A DNA stretch of 64,000 nt, from the NCBI GenBank assembly GCA_010692425.1, contig JAAHHJ010000001.1, forward strand, positions 431,126 to 495,125. Reading direction: 5' to 3'. The stretch is from Symploca sp. SIO3C6 (GTDB lineage Bacteria > Cyanobacteriota > Cyanobacteriia > Cyanobacteriales > Coleofasciculaceae). Of this stretch, positions 18,217-27,358 are shown piece after piece; positions within the stretch are counted from its first letter, which is position 1, and each line of letters begins with the position of its first letter. The notes under the pieces were generated by a model that saw only the letters and a list, made by a program, of their open reading frames with translations, was not told where the DNA came from and ran no database searches. Both the position numbers and the translations under genes were made by a program.

Positions 18217-18518
18217 TAAAAGCAACTGTGTAAACAATTATGAAATCGCCCGGAGTTACCTTACACCCTACACCCCACACCCCACACCCCACACCCTGCC
18301 TCAACCAGTAACCTTTATCAATATCCAGGTACTTATTTGTGTGTTTTCACACAGTTGTTCAACCTCATCACCAAATGTCTTCTAAGAATTTGCTGCTTCC
18401 GATACGAAATTTTTAGTACATCTTGAAGTATCTGTTAATAAGCAAAAACTTCCCCATCGTCTACTAACCCTTGAAGGTAATTTAAGATTTATCTTCCCTT
18501 TGAGGAAAGAGAAAGAAA

Positions 18519-20297
18519 ATGTTGAGTAACCTAGAATTTCCACAGAGCAGCTTTTGGCAAGGTCAAACACCAATAGGGCTACAATTTTCGCACCTGCCGG
18601 GAGTTGGGGAGCAACTACAGCAGCAAACTATTTATCCCCCTGGAGTTAGCTATCCCAGCCCTAACCTAAGTAGCAGCAGCTTAGTTGATATAGTAGATAG
18701 CATCGATACAAGCGACCTTAGTGATTTTAGTTCCTGGCTAGATGAGTATCAACTTAACAATATACTCCCTTCTGAGCAAGTTCGGTGGAGAGGAGTAGTT
18801 ACTTCCGATACAGGAAAACTGCTCACCTTGGACAGTGATGGAGTTATTAGCAGCAAATCCCAGGTAAGCTTTGACTCTGAACCAGATCAAAATTACATTT
18901 TCAATACTCTTGATTACCTTTTTAATACTACTAATGAGAACTTCAACAGCTCCTATAAATTAATTACTAATACCGAAGCCAGTATCGAAAGTATTCCGGT
19001 GAATTTAAACAGGGATAACTTTACTGAAATCACTGGCAGTTTAGTAAATAGTGATCCTATAAATCCCTTGCTACTTGGTAGTTTTTACGACGACTATGAT
19101 TTAAATAATCTAGCTGCTGGCGACTTGGTGGAGGTGAATCTCAAATCATCTACATTTGATACCTACTTGCAACTACTGAATGCAGATACTGGAGAGTTGA
19201 TCAATTTTGACGATGATGGGGGACGAATTTTAAACTCTCGACTAACCTTCCGAGTGCAAGCTGGCACCAATTACACTCTCAGGGCTACCTCTTTTGAACC
19301 TAATGCCACTGGTGCCTACAGCCTGACAACAGAGCTCCTCACCCCTAACCCTGCTTTTAGCCATATCTACGGCTATGGTTTAGTCAACGGGGCAGCAGCA
19401 GTTGCCCAAACACTCGGAAAGCCTACATTTGCAGATGTTCCAGACTTGGGGGGCAATACCTGGTTCAATAATTTGCTCAATGCTCCCGAAGTGTGGGCGC
19501 AGGGATACACAGGTGAGGGAGTGATTGTCGCCGTGATTGACGCAGGTATGGACATTACACATCCAGATTTAGTGGATAATATTTGGGTTAATACTGACGA
19601 AATTCCTAATAACGGCATTGATGACGATCTCAACGGCTATATCGACGATATTAACGGGATCAATTTAGGTATAGGTGAAAACAACAACAATGTTATGCCC
19701 GGTAATGGTAGCTTAGAGCAGGCTCATGGAACCCATGTGGCTGGTATTATTGCTAGCGTTGCCCCTGATGTCCAAATCATGAGTGTCAGGATGGGCACTG
19801 TTGATGAAGGCTCTGTCTTTAACAATAGTGGTAGCTTAGCAGAGGGAATTCGTTATGCTGTCGACAATGGTGCCAAAGTAATCAACATGAGCTTGGGATG
19901 GTCTGACTCTGTCGAATTAGGAGAAGCTCTTGCCTATGCTGCTGCCAATAACGTAATTACCATTAGTGCTGCTGGTAATGGTGGAGGGTTTGAATTGGAA
20001 AACCCTGCCAGCTATGCCGATGACTATGGCATTTCAGTGGGAGCAGTTGATAGAAATAAAAATATCGCTTTTTTTTCCAACCTCGCTGGTTTCAATTCCA
20101 ATAATTATCAAGTAGTTGCACCGGGAATAGGGATTTATTCGACTATACCAGGCAATAGTTATGACTTGAGGGATGGGACATCCATGGCAACTCCTCAAGT
20201 ATCGGGTGTCGCGGCTTTAATGCTTAGCGCTAATCCAAATTTGAGTCACAATCAAGTTCGTGACATACTAATTAACTCTGCTACTAGGCTGGTGTGA
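18519..20297 (+). CDS. S8 family (subtilisin-like) serine protease with pre-peptidase domain
   Basis: This 592-residue protease has the catalytic triad Asp341 (VIDAGMD), His403 (HGTHVAG) and Ser555 (GTSMATPQVSG), and the oxyanion Asn in SAAGNGGG. Ahead of the catalytic domain, about residues 165-275 form a bacterial pre-peptidase C-terminal-like beta domain (DLNNLAAGDLVEVNL, FDTYLQLLNADTGELINFDDD). A related degenerate copy seems to lie at about 80-160. There is no Sec signal; the N-terminus is Ser/Pro-rich, as in many large cyanobacterial exported proteases. The Ca-binding-looking loop NGIDDDLNGYIDDINGIN is typical. It ends soon after the catalytic domain at SATRLV. Confidence 0.9.
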   Translation: MLSNLEFPQSSFWQGQTPIGLQFSHLPGVGEQLQQQTIYPPGVSYPSPNLSSSSLVDIVDSIDTSDLSDFSSWLDEYQLNNILPSEQVRWRGVVTSDTGKLLTLDSDGVISSKSQVSFDSEPDQNYIFNTLDYLFNTTNENFNSSYKLITNTEASIESIPVNLNRDNFTEITGSLVNSDPINPLLLGSFYDDYDLNNLAAGDLVEVNLKSSTFDTYLQLLNADTGELINFDDDGGRILNSRLTFRVQAGTNYTLRATSFEPNATGAYSLTTELLTPNPAFSHIYGYGLVNGAAAVAQTLGKPTFADVPDLGGNTWFNNLLNAPEVWAQGYTGEGVIVAVIDAGMDITHPDLVDNIWVNTDEIPNNGIDDDLNGYIDDINGINLGIGENNNNVMPGNGSLEQAHGTHVAGIIASVAPDVQIMSVRMGTVDEGSVFNNSGSLAEGIRYAVDNGAKVINMSLGWSDSVELGEALAYAAANNVITISAAGNGGGFELENPASYADDYGISVGAVDRNKNIAFFSNLAGFNSNNYQVVAPGIGIYSTIPGNSYDLRDGTSMATPQVSGVAALMLSANPNLSHNQVRDILINSATRLV

Positions 20298-20308
20298 TGA
20301 CTTCTATA

Positions 20309-20355
20309 ATCCAAGAGAAGGGGAGATGGGGAGAGGGGGAGACGGGGAGATGGAG
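20309..20355. repeat. G-rich GGGGAGA low-complexity tract
   Basis: Purine-only runs made of GGGGAGA/GGGGAGAT variants. Related tracts lie at 28644-28688 and 45276-45311. Four or more G runs in a row could allow a quadruplex. It follows the subtilase stop. Confidence 0.5.
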
Positions 20356-20398
20356 TGTTAGTTACATCTACAAATGAACTGTTTTTCTCGTGACATCT

Positions 20399-20428
20399 CC
20401 CACACCGTAATCTATGATTCGGTGTGGG
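20399..20428. mobile_element. solitary IS200/IS605-like hairpin or terminator
   Basis: CCCACACCG (20399-20407) pairs with CGGTGTGGG (20420-20428), and the loop is itself partly inverted (ATC..GAT). The flanks TGACATCTCC and GCTTCTGG resemble the terminal hairpin of IS605-type elements. It lies between the convergent ends of the subtilase and DUF3747 genes, so it may also serve as a two-way terminator. Confidence 0.45.
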
Positions 20429-20450
20429 CTTCTGGCTCCGCAAGGATTCG

Positions 20451-21254
20451 CTAATTTCCAAATACTGGTATCTTACGCTCTGGTACTGGCAACGGCAGAG
20501 TTTGAGGACTATTGTTAGACCATTCTCTTCCAGCAGCACTCTGTTCAACTTGTGGCTTAGTAAAAATTAACTCTCTCTGAGGAGGCGGTATGAGTACTTC
20601 TTCGGCAAAAGCTGGTGGTGGTAGTTCTCTAGCAGAATTTACTGGTAGACTTCTAGGGCTGGTTCTTAATTGTGTAGAAGTACCCCGACGAGATGTTCGT
20701 ACTGGCGGGGGAGAATCACTTGTCAGATAAATGTGACCTAATCTTCTACCTTGATAGATCCTCCTAGTCAACCGCCAACCAGGATTGAGGAAAATTTTGT
20801 GAAAGCCATTTTTCATGCCTCTGGTTGTACCGATTTCTATCTCTGGAGCATTACGTTCTTTAATAGGAGTACCTAGTAGCAACAATTCCCCATCGTGTTC
20901 AATTAATCTAAGTATGTAGTCTAAACCGAGGTCTTGACCATTCATGCGGATAGAATAACCATTACTATCTAGGCTGCGCCTACAAATGCCCGTAAAGTCG
21001 AAGTTCAGCAGTAGAGGCTCAACGATAACTGGGTTGCTGTGGTTTTCTCTCCAACAAGCCCGGCGATTAGAAATTTGCTCGATAATCAGCAGTTGATACT
21101 GATTGCTACCGAAGGGAGCTGCTACAGTTACAAAATTATCGTCATTTACTTCTGTGCTGTCAAAAGTGTTAGCATTACTCGGATTAAAGGCACCAACAGT
21201 GAATAAAGAAACTGTGGTTAGTAAAGTCACTTGCAGCCATTGTGAAATTTTCAT
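20451..21254 (-). CDS. DUF3747 domain-containing exported protein
   Basis: The protein matches the cyanobacterial DUF3747 family: FVTVAAPFGSNQYQLLIIEQ, RACWRE, LLNFDFTGICRRSLDSNGYS, GQDLGLDY and the GWRLTRRIYQGRRLGHIYLT block. The start is taken at ATG 21254, giving MKISQWLQVTLLTTVSLFTV as signal peptide. An earlier in-frame ATG would put 21 unrelated residues in front of the signal. The C-terminal 90 residues are Pro/Ser/Arg-rich and low in complexity. The function is unknown; a periplasmic or cell-surface location is inferred. Confidence 0.85.
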   Translation of the reverse strand: MKISQWLQVTLLTTVSLFTVGAFNPSNANTFDSTEVNDDNFVTVAAPFGSNQYQLLIIEQISNRRACWRENHSNPVIVEPLLLNFDFTGICRRSLDSNGYSIRMNGQDLGLDYILRLIEHDGELLLLGTPIKERNAPEIEIGTTRGMKNGFHKIFLNPGWRLTRRIYQGRRLGHIYLTSDSPPPVRTSRRGTSTQLRTSPRSLPVNSARELPPPAFAEEVLIPPPQRELIFTKPQVEQSAAGREWSNNSPQTLPLPVPERKIPVFGN

Positions 21255-21676
21255 AAAAATCTCCGGAAAGTTTGGAAATCCAGCCTCTTGAACTCTGAGA
21301 GTAAAACAACTGAACATCTAATAGTGTTTTTCTCAGAGATTAAAAGTTAGGGTGTAAGAACAATAAATTTTCCATCCCCATTGCTATTCCTAGAGGCTGG
21401 CTGATCACCAGTAGTTCTCCTGAAAAATTAACTAACAATTAACAATTAAAACACTTTTTGGTATGTTTTAATTAGTTTTGATAAAGTATTATTTAAGGTT
21501 TAGTGTGTTGATGGATATTTAAGAAGTCCCCTGGATCTCTTGGAGGTGTTTTACTAGATACTTCAGTCTTGAGGCAACTCGAAAGACAAGCATTTAAGTA
21601 CACAAATATTCGATTATCACAACGTGGCTGGCCTTCTTAAACCAGCTCTTAGGGAATTCTAAGGCGACTTGCGAAT
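21255..21676. other. gene-free interval
   Basis: The interval between divergent genes shows no coding frame. An A/T-rich hairpin, AATTAAAACA (21444-21453) with TGTTTTAATT (21464-21473), is the only structure noticed. Promoters for both flanking genes must lie here. Confidence 0.5.
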
Positions 21677-22219
21677 ATGAGTAGTGAGACAAATAGTGAC
21701 AAACGCGACAATATTCTCAAACAACTGATTAGTAGCGCCAGAGGTATTCAAGATGCAGTTTTGGTTGATGATGAAGCATTAGTTATTAATAACCCGTTAC
21801 AGGAATGGGATGAGGACTCTGCCTCTGGTATGGCTACAGCAATGTTTTTTCTCAGAGATAGTACTCGTGAGCATTTGCATTGGTCTGTACTAACACACAT
21901 GCTACTGGAAACAGAAGAAGCTTATTTTATAGGAGTTCCCTGTAGCCAGGAAACCTTCTTACTGGTTCAAGCTAGTAAGGTTGGCAAATTGGGGGAAATT
22001 AGAAGAGTTATCAATCGAGCTGTTAAACAACTTCAATCTCAATTAAAGTCAGAAGAATGCCTTGATACAGACGCTAATAAAGGTCAAATTGCTAAAACAG
22101 TACTTCAGGAAGATAAAACACAATTACCAGATAATAAATCTCTTACCAGACCTAAACCTGAAGCCAATAGTGATGTCAATAGTGAAATAAAATATAGGAA
22201 CCGTAGGATAAGCAACTAG
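21677..22219 (+). CDS. roadblock/LC7-like hypothetical protein
   Basis: This 180-residue protein's first 125 residues resemble a roadblock/LC7-type regulatory fold: ILKQLISSARGIQDAVLVDD, the EEAYFIGVPCSQETFLLVQA strand pair, and a closing helix GEIRRVINRAVKQLQSQL. The family often partners small GTPases or motility regulators, but the match is by pattern only. The last 50 residues are polar and probably disordered. No partner GTPase gene is nearby. Confidence 0.6.
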   Translation: MSSETNSDKRDNILKQLISSARGIQDAVLVDDEALVINNPLQEWDEDSASGMATAMFFLRDSTREHLHWSVLTHMLLETEEAYFIGVPCSQETFLLVQASKVGKLGEIRRVINRAVKQLQSQLKSEECLDTDANKGQIAKTVLQEDKTQLPDNKSLTRPKPEANSDVNSEIKYRNRRISN

Positions 22220-22277
22220 AGACTTCAAGATAAATATTTAAGTAATAAGTAAATAAGTCGGTATTCCATTAAACTAA

Positions 22278-22315
22278 ACTTATTACTTATTACTTATTAC
22301 CTATTACTTATTACC
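22278..22315. repeat. STRR heptanucleotide tract
   Basis: Tandem copies of ATTACTT (reverse complement AAGTAAT), one of them varied to ACCTATT. This is the short tandemly repeated heptamer class known in cyanobacteria. It abuts the 3' end of amt. Confidence 0.7.
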
Positions 22316-22323
22316 ACAAACTG

Positions 22324-23778
22324 TCATTCTCTGAATATTTCACCATCCTGCTGTAGTACAAAATCACTGTAAGCTCTCAAGGCATGCTCACTGAGATCGA
22401 GTCCTCTGAGTTCCTTTTCTGGCTCAACTCTGAGACTGCCCAATACAATCTTGATGGTTGACCAGGCTACTAAACTAAATGCCGCTGTGAATATACCAAT
22501 AGTTAAAATACCACACAACTGAGCGATAAGCTGATTGAATCCGCCACCAAAGAACAATCCCTTCTCTGGTCCTTGACTATAGATAGAGCCAATTCCTTCA
22601 CTGAACAAACCTACTGCTAGTGTTCCCCAGATTCCACAAACCAGATGTACTGAAATTGCACCTACTGGATCATCAATTTTCCAGCGATCAAATAACTCTA
22701 CCGAAAAGACTACAATTGTTCCAGCAATCAGACCAATTACAACAGAGCTGCCAAGACTGACGAAGGCACAAGCTGCTGTAATTGCTACTAAGCCTGCTAA
22801 GATGCCATTGACAATCATAGAAAGGTCAGGTTTGCCAAAGTACCACCAAGAGGTGAGCATTGCCGCCATTGCCCCTGTAGCAGCAGCCATGTTGGTAGTT
22901 AAGATAATATGAGTAATTGCCATGGGATCAGCAGCCATAGTCGAACCTGGATTAAAACCAAACCAGCCTAGCCACAGAATTAAGCAGCCTAGGGTAGACA
23001 TGCTGAGGTTATGACCAGGTAGAGCAAAGGATTGACCGTTTCGATATTTACCAAGGCGCGGTCCTATAAGGATAGCTCCCATCAAGGCTGCCCAGCCACC
23101 AACTGAGTGAACTACAGTAGAACCAGCAAAATCATAAAATCCAATTTTTGTCTGTAACCAGCCGCCTCCCCAAACCCAATGACCAGTAATTGGGTAGGAA
23201 ACACCTACCAATAAAATACTAAAGATAAAAAATGCTAAGAATTTAATCCGTTCGGCAACAGCACCACTGACAATCGTAGCAGCAGTGCCAGCAAATGCTA
23301 ATTGAAAAAAGAACTTGGCATTGAGAGGAACATTAGCCCAGTCTAGAGAACTAAAGACACTATTGTAATCATTTTCTCTACCACTAAAAAAAAATCCCTG
23401 GGTTCCCAAGACTGGATTAAAATAGCCTCCATCACTGAACATTAAAGCGAAACCAGAAATCGAGTAAGCTACAGTCGCTAAGGCAAATACAATCAGGTTT
23501 TTAGACAAAATGTTGACAGCATTCTTTTGGCGGCAAAAACCAGTTTCTAACATGCCAAAACCTGCGTTCATGAAGAAAACTAAAAAGGCAGTGAACACTA
23601 CCCAGAGAGTATCGAGTAATCTCTTAAGTTCGTTGAAACCAGAATTCGATAAATCTTGGGCAACTGCCGCGTAACTCCACACCAAAAACAGTGTTGCTGT
23701 TAGGGGCAAGCAGAATCTCCAACTCAGTGAGAAGCAATTTTGGTGCTGCCTTAGCCTATTTAGTCTTAACCTATACAT
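22324..23778 (-). CDS. amt: ammonium transporter (Amt family)
   Basis: This 484-residue inner-membrane channel takes up ammonium. A signal-like N-terminal segment ([17 protein letters not shown]) precedes about eleven membrane helices. Diagnostic motifs are [49 protein letters not shown] (first pore His) and [22 protein letters not shown] (second pore His). The C-terminal cytoplasmic tail [22 protein letters not shown] is the usual GlnB-interacting region. No glnB/glnK gene is adjacent. A 13-bp GTA/TAC palindrome upstream has the wrong spacing for NtcA. Confidence 0.95.
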   Translation of the reverse strand: MYRLRLNRLRQHQNCFSLSWRFCLPLTATLFLVWSYAAVAQDLSNSGFNELKRLLDTLWVVFTAFLVFFMNAGFGMLETGFCRQKNAVNILSKNLIVFALATVAYSISGFALMFSDGGYFNPVLGTQGFFFSGRENDYNSVFSSLDWANVPLNAKFFFQLAFAGTAATIVSGAVAERIKFLAFFIFSILLVGVSYPITGHWVWGGGWLQTKIGFYDFAGSTVVHSVGGWAALMGAILIGPRLGKYRNGQSFALPGHNLSMSTLGCLILWLGWFGFNPGSTMAADPMAITHIILTTNMAAATGAMAAMLTSWWYFGKPDLSMIVNGILAGLVAITAACAFVSLGSSVVIGLIAGTIVVFSVELFDRWKIDDPVGAISVHLVCGIWGTLAVGLFSEGIGSIYSQGPEKGLFFGGGFNQLIAQLCGILTIGIFTAAFSLVAWSTIKIVLGSLRVEPEKELRGLDLSEHALRAYSDFVLQQDGEIFRE

Positions 23779-23990
23779 CAGTCTTACTTAATACTCTGAG
23801 AAACGATACCCAGATTGTATCTTTGATACTATACCCGGATTTTATCTCTAGCAGGGTGAAGAAATAGATTAACCACGGAGTAGCTAAATTTAAGCTAGTC
23901 TGGAAGTCGGGAACTCCTGTTGCTGGGCTCCTGACAACCCAAGCCATAGCGACAGCTTGGCGCTGGGCAGTTGACATTTGATGATTGCCT

Positions 23991-24977
23991 ATGACCCTCA
24001 ATCAAGCTGATTCCTTGTCTCCCAAGCCTATTTTGCCCCAGGTTTCAGTAATTGTACCGATTTACAATGGTGAAACTGACATACCTGATCTGATCCGCTG
24101 TTTGCAAGCCCAAACTTACCCAGTCGAGCAGGTAGAATATCTATTGGTGAACAATAGTAGTCGCGATCGCACTGCCGCGATTTTAGCTGAAGCTGCATCA
24201 GTTGCCTCCTCTCAAGGAATAACTATCAAACCTCTTCAGGAAAATAAAATCCAAAGTTCTTACGCTGCTCGCAATACTGGTATCCGGGTAGCAAAGAGTG
24301 ATCTTCTCGCCTTCACAGATGCTGATTGCCGTCCCCAGTCTGATTGGCTAGAACAACTAATTGCTCCCTTTGTTGATGAAGACATAGGCATCGTCGTTGG
24401 TGAAATTGCCGGTTTGCCTGGTGATACCCTGTTGGAAAAGCACGCTGAACACTATCAGGTGTTGTCCCAGCAGCATACCCTAGCTCATCCTTTTTGTCCC
24501 TACGGTCAAACTGCTAATCTCGCAATTAGGCGACAAGCATTCAAAGAAGTAGGGCTGTTTCGTCCTTACCTAACCACTGGCGGCGATGCTGATATTTGCT
24601 GGCGTATCCAGCGGCAAAGTAATTGGAAGCTCAAGTTTACTTCGACAGCAGTTGTCCAGCATAGACACCGTTCTACCATTAAAGAATACGAAAGTCAATG
24701 GCGTCGTTATGGTCGCTCTAACCTCTACTTACATGAACTTCATGGCGTTGATTTAATGCGGGAAAAAACGACCCCAGAATATGCTTATATGTTTGGTCGC
24801 TGGTTATTGAAAGAATTGCCGATTAATAGCGTTAAAGCTATGGCTGGCAAGATTCCGGCGATTGAGATTATCAGCACACCTATTGGTATTTTTGGGGCTC
24901 AGGCACGTTCCCAGGGACAACGCTTAGCTCAATTGCCGGAAAATGCTAGAGAAATTGAGTGGTTACAGGATCAATAA
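23991..24977 (+). CDS. family 2 glycosyltransferase
   Basis: This is a GT-A fold transferase of 328 residues. PQVSVIVPIYNGETDIPDLI starts the nucleotide-sugar binding domain, LLAFTDADCRPQSDWLE holds the DxD metal-binding motif, and GGDADICWRIQ is the acceptor-side ED/DxxRxxW-like motif. There is no membrane segment of note, so it is probably cytoplasmic or peripheral. ATG at 23991 was chosen over the in-frame TTG at 23985. The sugar and acceptor are unknown; exopolysaccharide or glycolipid synthesis is likely for the family. Confidence 0.88.
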   Translation: MTLNQADSLSPKPILPQVSVIVPIYNGETDIPDLIRCLQAQTYPVEQVEYLLVNNSSRDRTAAILAEAASVASSQGITIKPLQENKIQSSYAARNTGIRVAKSDLLAFTDADCRPQSDWLEQLIAPFVDEDIGIVVGEIAGLPGDTLLEKHAEHYQVLSQQHTLAHPFCPYGQTANLAIRRQAFKEVGLFRPYLTTGGDADICWRIQRQSNWKLKFTSTAVVQHRHRSTIKEYESQWRRYGRSNLYLHELHGVDLMREKTTPEYAYMFGRWLLKELPINSVKAMAGKIPAIEIISTPIGIFGAQARSQGQRLAQLPENAREIEWLQDQ

Positions 24978-25124
24978 GGTTCATTGTTCATATCTCACTC
25001 TTGGAATAAGGCTTCTGAGCTGGGAAGGATTAAATTCCCTTCCTATTTATCTGTGCCTCTCCCCGTCTGAGCGTCTCCCCATCCGTTAAATTAGAATTAA
25101 GTAGCGGCATGAGGAAATTCATAG

Positions 25125-25811
25125 ATGTCAGCACATCTGTTACTGGTAGATGACGAGCCAGGAGTACGTGAAGCAGTCAAGGAATATTTGCAAGAAAGTG
25201 ATTTCACGGTAGAGGTTGCTAGTAATGCAGGCGATGCTTGGCAACTGTTACAGAAAAAAACACCTGACTTGATAATCTCTGACATTATGATGCCCCAAGT
25301 AGATGGGTATGAGTTTCTCAAGCAGCTGCGAGATGACCCACGTTTCAAGGCGCTGCCAGTAATATTTCTGACTGCCCGTGGTATGACCTCAGATCGAATT
25401 CAAGGTTATCAAGCGGGTGTTGATGCCTACCTACCAAAGCCTTTTGATCCGGAGGAGTTAATTGCGATTATTGGGAATTTGCTAGAGCGCCGCACTGCTA
25501 CATCTAAGACATCTGAAGGCAATAGTGATCTTGAGGATATTAAGGTAGAAATTGCTGTAATTAAGGATATGCTCTCAGGTCGTAGTGGTCTTGTGCAAAC
25601 ACCAGCACCGATTCGCATTGACTTTACGCCGCGCGAGCAAAGTGTTTTGGATTTAGTTGCCCAAGGGCTGATGAATAAAGAGATAGCTAGACGCCTCGAA
25701 ACCAGTGTCCGTAATGTTGAGAAGTATGTTAGCCGCTTGTTTAGCAAAACTGGAACTAACAGCCGCACTGAGTTGGTACGCTATGCTCTTGAACACGGTT
25801 TAACTAGTTAA
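25125..25811 (+). CDS. NarL/LuxR-family response regulator (Ycf29-like)
   Basis: This 228-residue two-component regulator has a receiver domain with the acidic pair in LLLVDDEPGV, phospho-acceptor Asp53 in ISDIMMPQVDGYEF, and the switch Lys in AYLPKPFDPEEL. A C-terminal LuxR-type helix-turn-helix follows (TPREQSVLDLVAQGLMNKEI to VEKYVSRLFSKTG). A linker of about 35 residues joins them. The arrangement and sequence style recall the Ycf29 regulators of cyanobacteria and red-algal plastids. No sensor kinase is adjacent, so its input cannot be inferred. Confidence 0.88.
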   Translation: MSAHLLLVDDEPGVREAVKEYLQESDFTVEVASNAGDAWQLLQKKTPDLIISDIMMPQVDGYEFLKQLRDDPRFKALPVIFLTARGMTSDRIQGYQAGVDAYLPKPFDPEELIAIIGNLLERRTATSKTSEGNSDLEDIKVEIAVIKDMLSGRSGLVQTPAPIRIDFTPREQSVLDLVAQGLMNKEIARRLETSVRNVEKYVSRLFSKTGTNSRTELVRYALEHGLTS

Positions 25812-25956
25812 TTATGAGTACTTAACTATTAATGGTAACTTTTTCAGAAATTATTAAGTATTTTTACTTTTGATTAAGAAAATTTTTTTTCTATTACTAA
25901 CTGCTATTTTGTTCTGCTACTGTTTAATATATCATTGAATATTAAGAAATTAAAAA

Positions 25957-26076
25957 ATGAAAACTTCAAGAAATCCAGTTCACTTGGGTCAATCAGTTGC
26001 TCTAGGTGGTGTTTTAGTAGTCATGACTGTTGGCGTTTTTGTCATGATGATGATGCAAAGTGGCGTCTTGCAATAA
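25957..26076 (+). CDS. 39-residue single-span membrane protein
   Basis: A short frame starts at ATG 25957: a polar N-terminus MKTSRNPVHLGQS, then one hydrophobic helix (ALGGVLVVMTVGVFVMMMM), and the tail QSGVLQ. The upstream is A/T-rich with weak ribosome-binding sequence, but a strong hairpin follows 27 bp after the stop. Its size and form match the small one-helix subunits common in thylakoid complexes, though it is not one I can name. This is inferred from form only. Confidence 0.55.
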   Translation: MKTSRNPVHLGQSVALGGVLVVMTVGVFVMMMMQSGVLQ

Positions 26077-26103
26077 GCAATTTTCCTGTTTGATTAGAAA
26101 AGT

Positions 26104-26129
26104 AGAGCTGCCTATTGATGGGCAGCTCT
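26104..26129 (+). terminator. hairpin after the 39-residue gene
   Basis: AGAGCTGCC-tattgatg-GGCAGCTCT gives a 9-bp GC-rich stem right after the small membrane protein gene. No long T run follows, which is not unusual in cyanobacteria. Confidence 0.6.
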
Positions 26130-26304
26130 GTTGAGATTTAAGGTATAGCAGTGCGCTCTGGTCTACTATAAAGTACAAATATTCTAAGCATTTGCTCATT
26201 AAGACTCGATTTGTGGTTTGTAAACACACCAGCATGCAGCGCTATAGATATACACAAGGAAGCTTCTTCTTGAGAAGCTATTGGCATTGATCAGGAATTA
26301 TTAG

Positions 26305-26412
26305 TATAGCGCTACGCGCAAGGCTCCAGGGCAGAAGGCCCCAAGGCAGAAGGGGTTAATTTGACAAAGTTCTAGCGATTTAGCTTGTCCTAACCTTAAT
26401 ACGTACTGCTAT
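26305..26412 (+). mobile_element. MITE-like element family A, copy 1
   Basis: This 108-bp non-coding element runs from TATAGCGCTACGCGCAAGGC to TAATACGTACTGCTATA. Its ends are imperfect inverted repeats (TATAGCGCTACG against TATAGCAGTACG). The inside has GGCTCCAGGGCAGAAGGC, CAAGGCAGAAGGGG and TTTGACAAAGTTCTAGCG. Near-identical copies lie at 48560-48668 (inverted) and 59839-59946. TA-ended inverted repeats suggest mobilisation by an IS630/Tc1-like transposase in trans. Confidence 0.8.
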
Positions 26413-26619
26413 AAATATCGAAATTTAGTACTTCAAAATGAAGTATACAGAAAAAATGTAACCTTCATGTAATTTTATGAGCTGTAGGATATTCATTAAG
26501 GTTGGTATAGAAAATACAAACCTCTTCCCCTAACTGAATATCTTTACAATGCAATTAAATATGCCCATAGACCAAAATAACAAACAGTTCAATAACTATA
26601 GATTAGTTTATTGACTTCA

Positions 26620-27201
26620 TCAAGTAACCTGTTTTGATATACTTGTCAGTTCCATCCATGCCAGATCTACTAACTCTTTATTGGGCATTTCCCATGATTT
26701 ATACATAATTTCTCTCTCTACAAATCCTAGGTTTCTACACATATTTATTGAGAATTTGTTGGATAATAAGACTGCTGCTCCAATTGTTTGAATATGTAAT
26801 TGATTAAAAGTATAATTAATTAACCGTTTAAATCCTAGTTTACCATATCCTTTGTTTCTATATTTTTTGTCTAGAATTGCCACACCAATTTCAGTAGTCG
26901 ATAAATCTATATTTATTCCTTTGAGCACTGCATATCCAATTGGAAAATCTTCTGGATTCAAATAAACTCCAAATATTAGAGGTTGGCTTTTCCGAGAATA
27001 AGGTAAAGTATAAGATGAGATTGCCTGTATGAATTGTTCTGTATCATCAGACTCAAAAAAAGTGTTCCAACCCATTAAGTTGACTAAAATCGGATCCCTA
27101 GCAAGTTTGATTAAGTGCTTGATATGAATATCATCCATAGAAGCTAAAAAAACCTTTATTCCTGTTGCTTTATGTTCTTGTTCTAATATTTTTCTGTCCA
27201 T
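26620..27201 (-). CDS. GNAT family N-acetyltransferase
   Basis: This 193-residue protein has the RimJ/RimL-type (Acetyltransf_3) pattern. TEIGVAILDKKYRNKGYGKLG holds the acetyl-CoA binding R-x-x-G-x-G motif, followed by AAVLLSNKFSINMCRNLGFVERE. The acceptor, whether a protein N-terminus, antibiotic or small metabolite, is not evident. It is A/T-rich compared with neighbours and stands alone between a MITE and the RND cluster, which could mean acquisition. Confidence 0.82.
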   Translation of the reverse strand: MDRKILEQEHKATGIKVFLASMDDIHIKHLIKLARDPILVNLMGWNTFFESDDTEQFIQAISSYTLPYSRKSQPLIFGVYLNPEDFPIGYAVLKGINIDLSTTEIGVAILDKKYRNKGYGKLGFKRLINYTFNQLHIQTIGAAVLLSNKFSINMCRNLGFVEREIMYKSWEMPNKELVDLAWMELTSISKQVT

Positions 27202-27358
27202 TATTACATTTATATTTTACTCAAGTGAATAAGTACTAGTAAAAAATTTACTATAAGATAGTTTGAGAGGTTACTGAGTGGGGTTAGTACAATCAATCCT
27301 CATGGTATTGCTAAATTAAATTAATAATCATTATACCAATTTTATAAATTACTAAACA

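Noticed and set aside
18046..18237. Minus-strand 63-codon frame
   Set aside because: It is produced by the dispersed 125-bp repeat; the same frame is not kept in the other copies.
23817..23829. GTATCTTTGATAC palindrome upstream of amt as an NtcA site
   Set aside because: NtcA needs GTA and TAC eight bases apart; here there are seven. The distance to a possible -10 box is acceptable, but the spacing fault is decisive without data.
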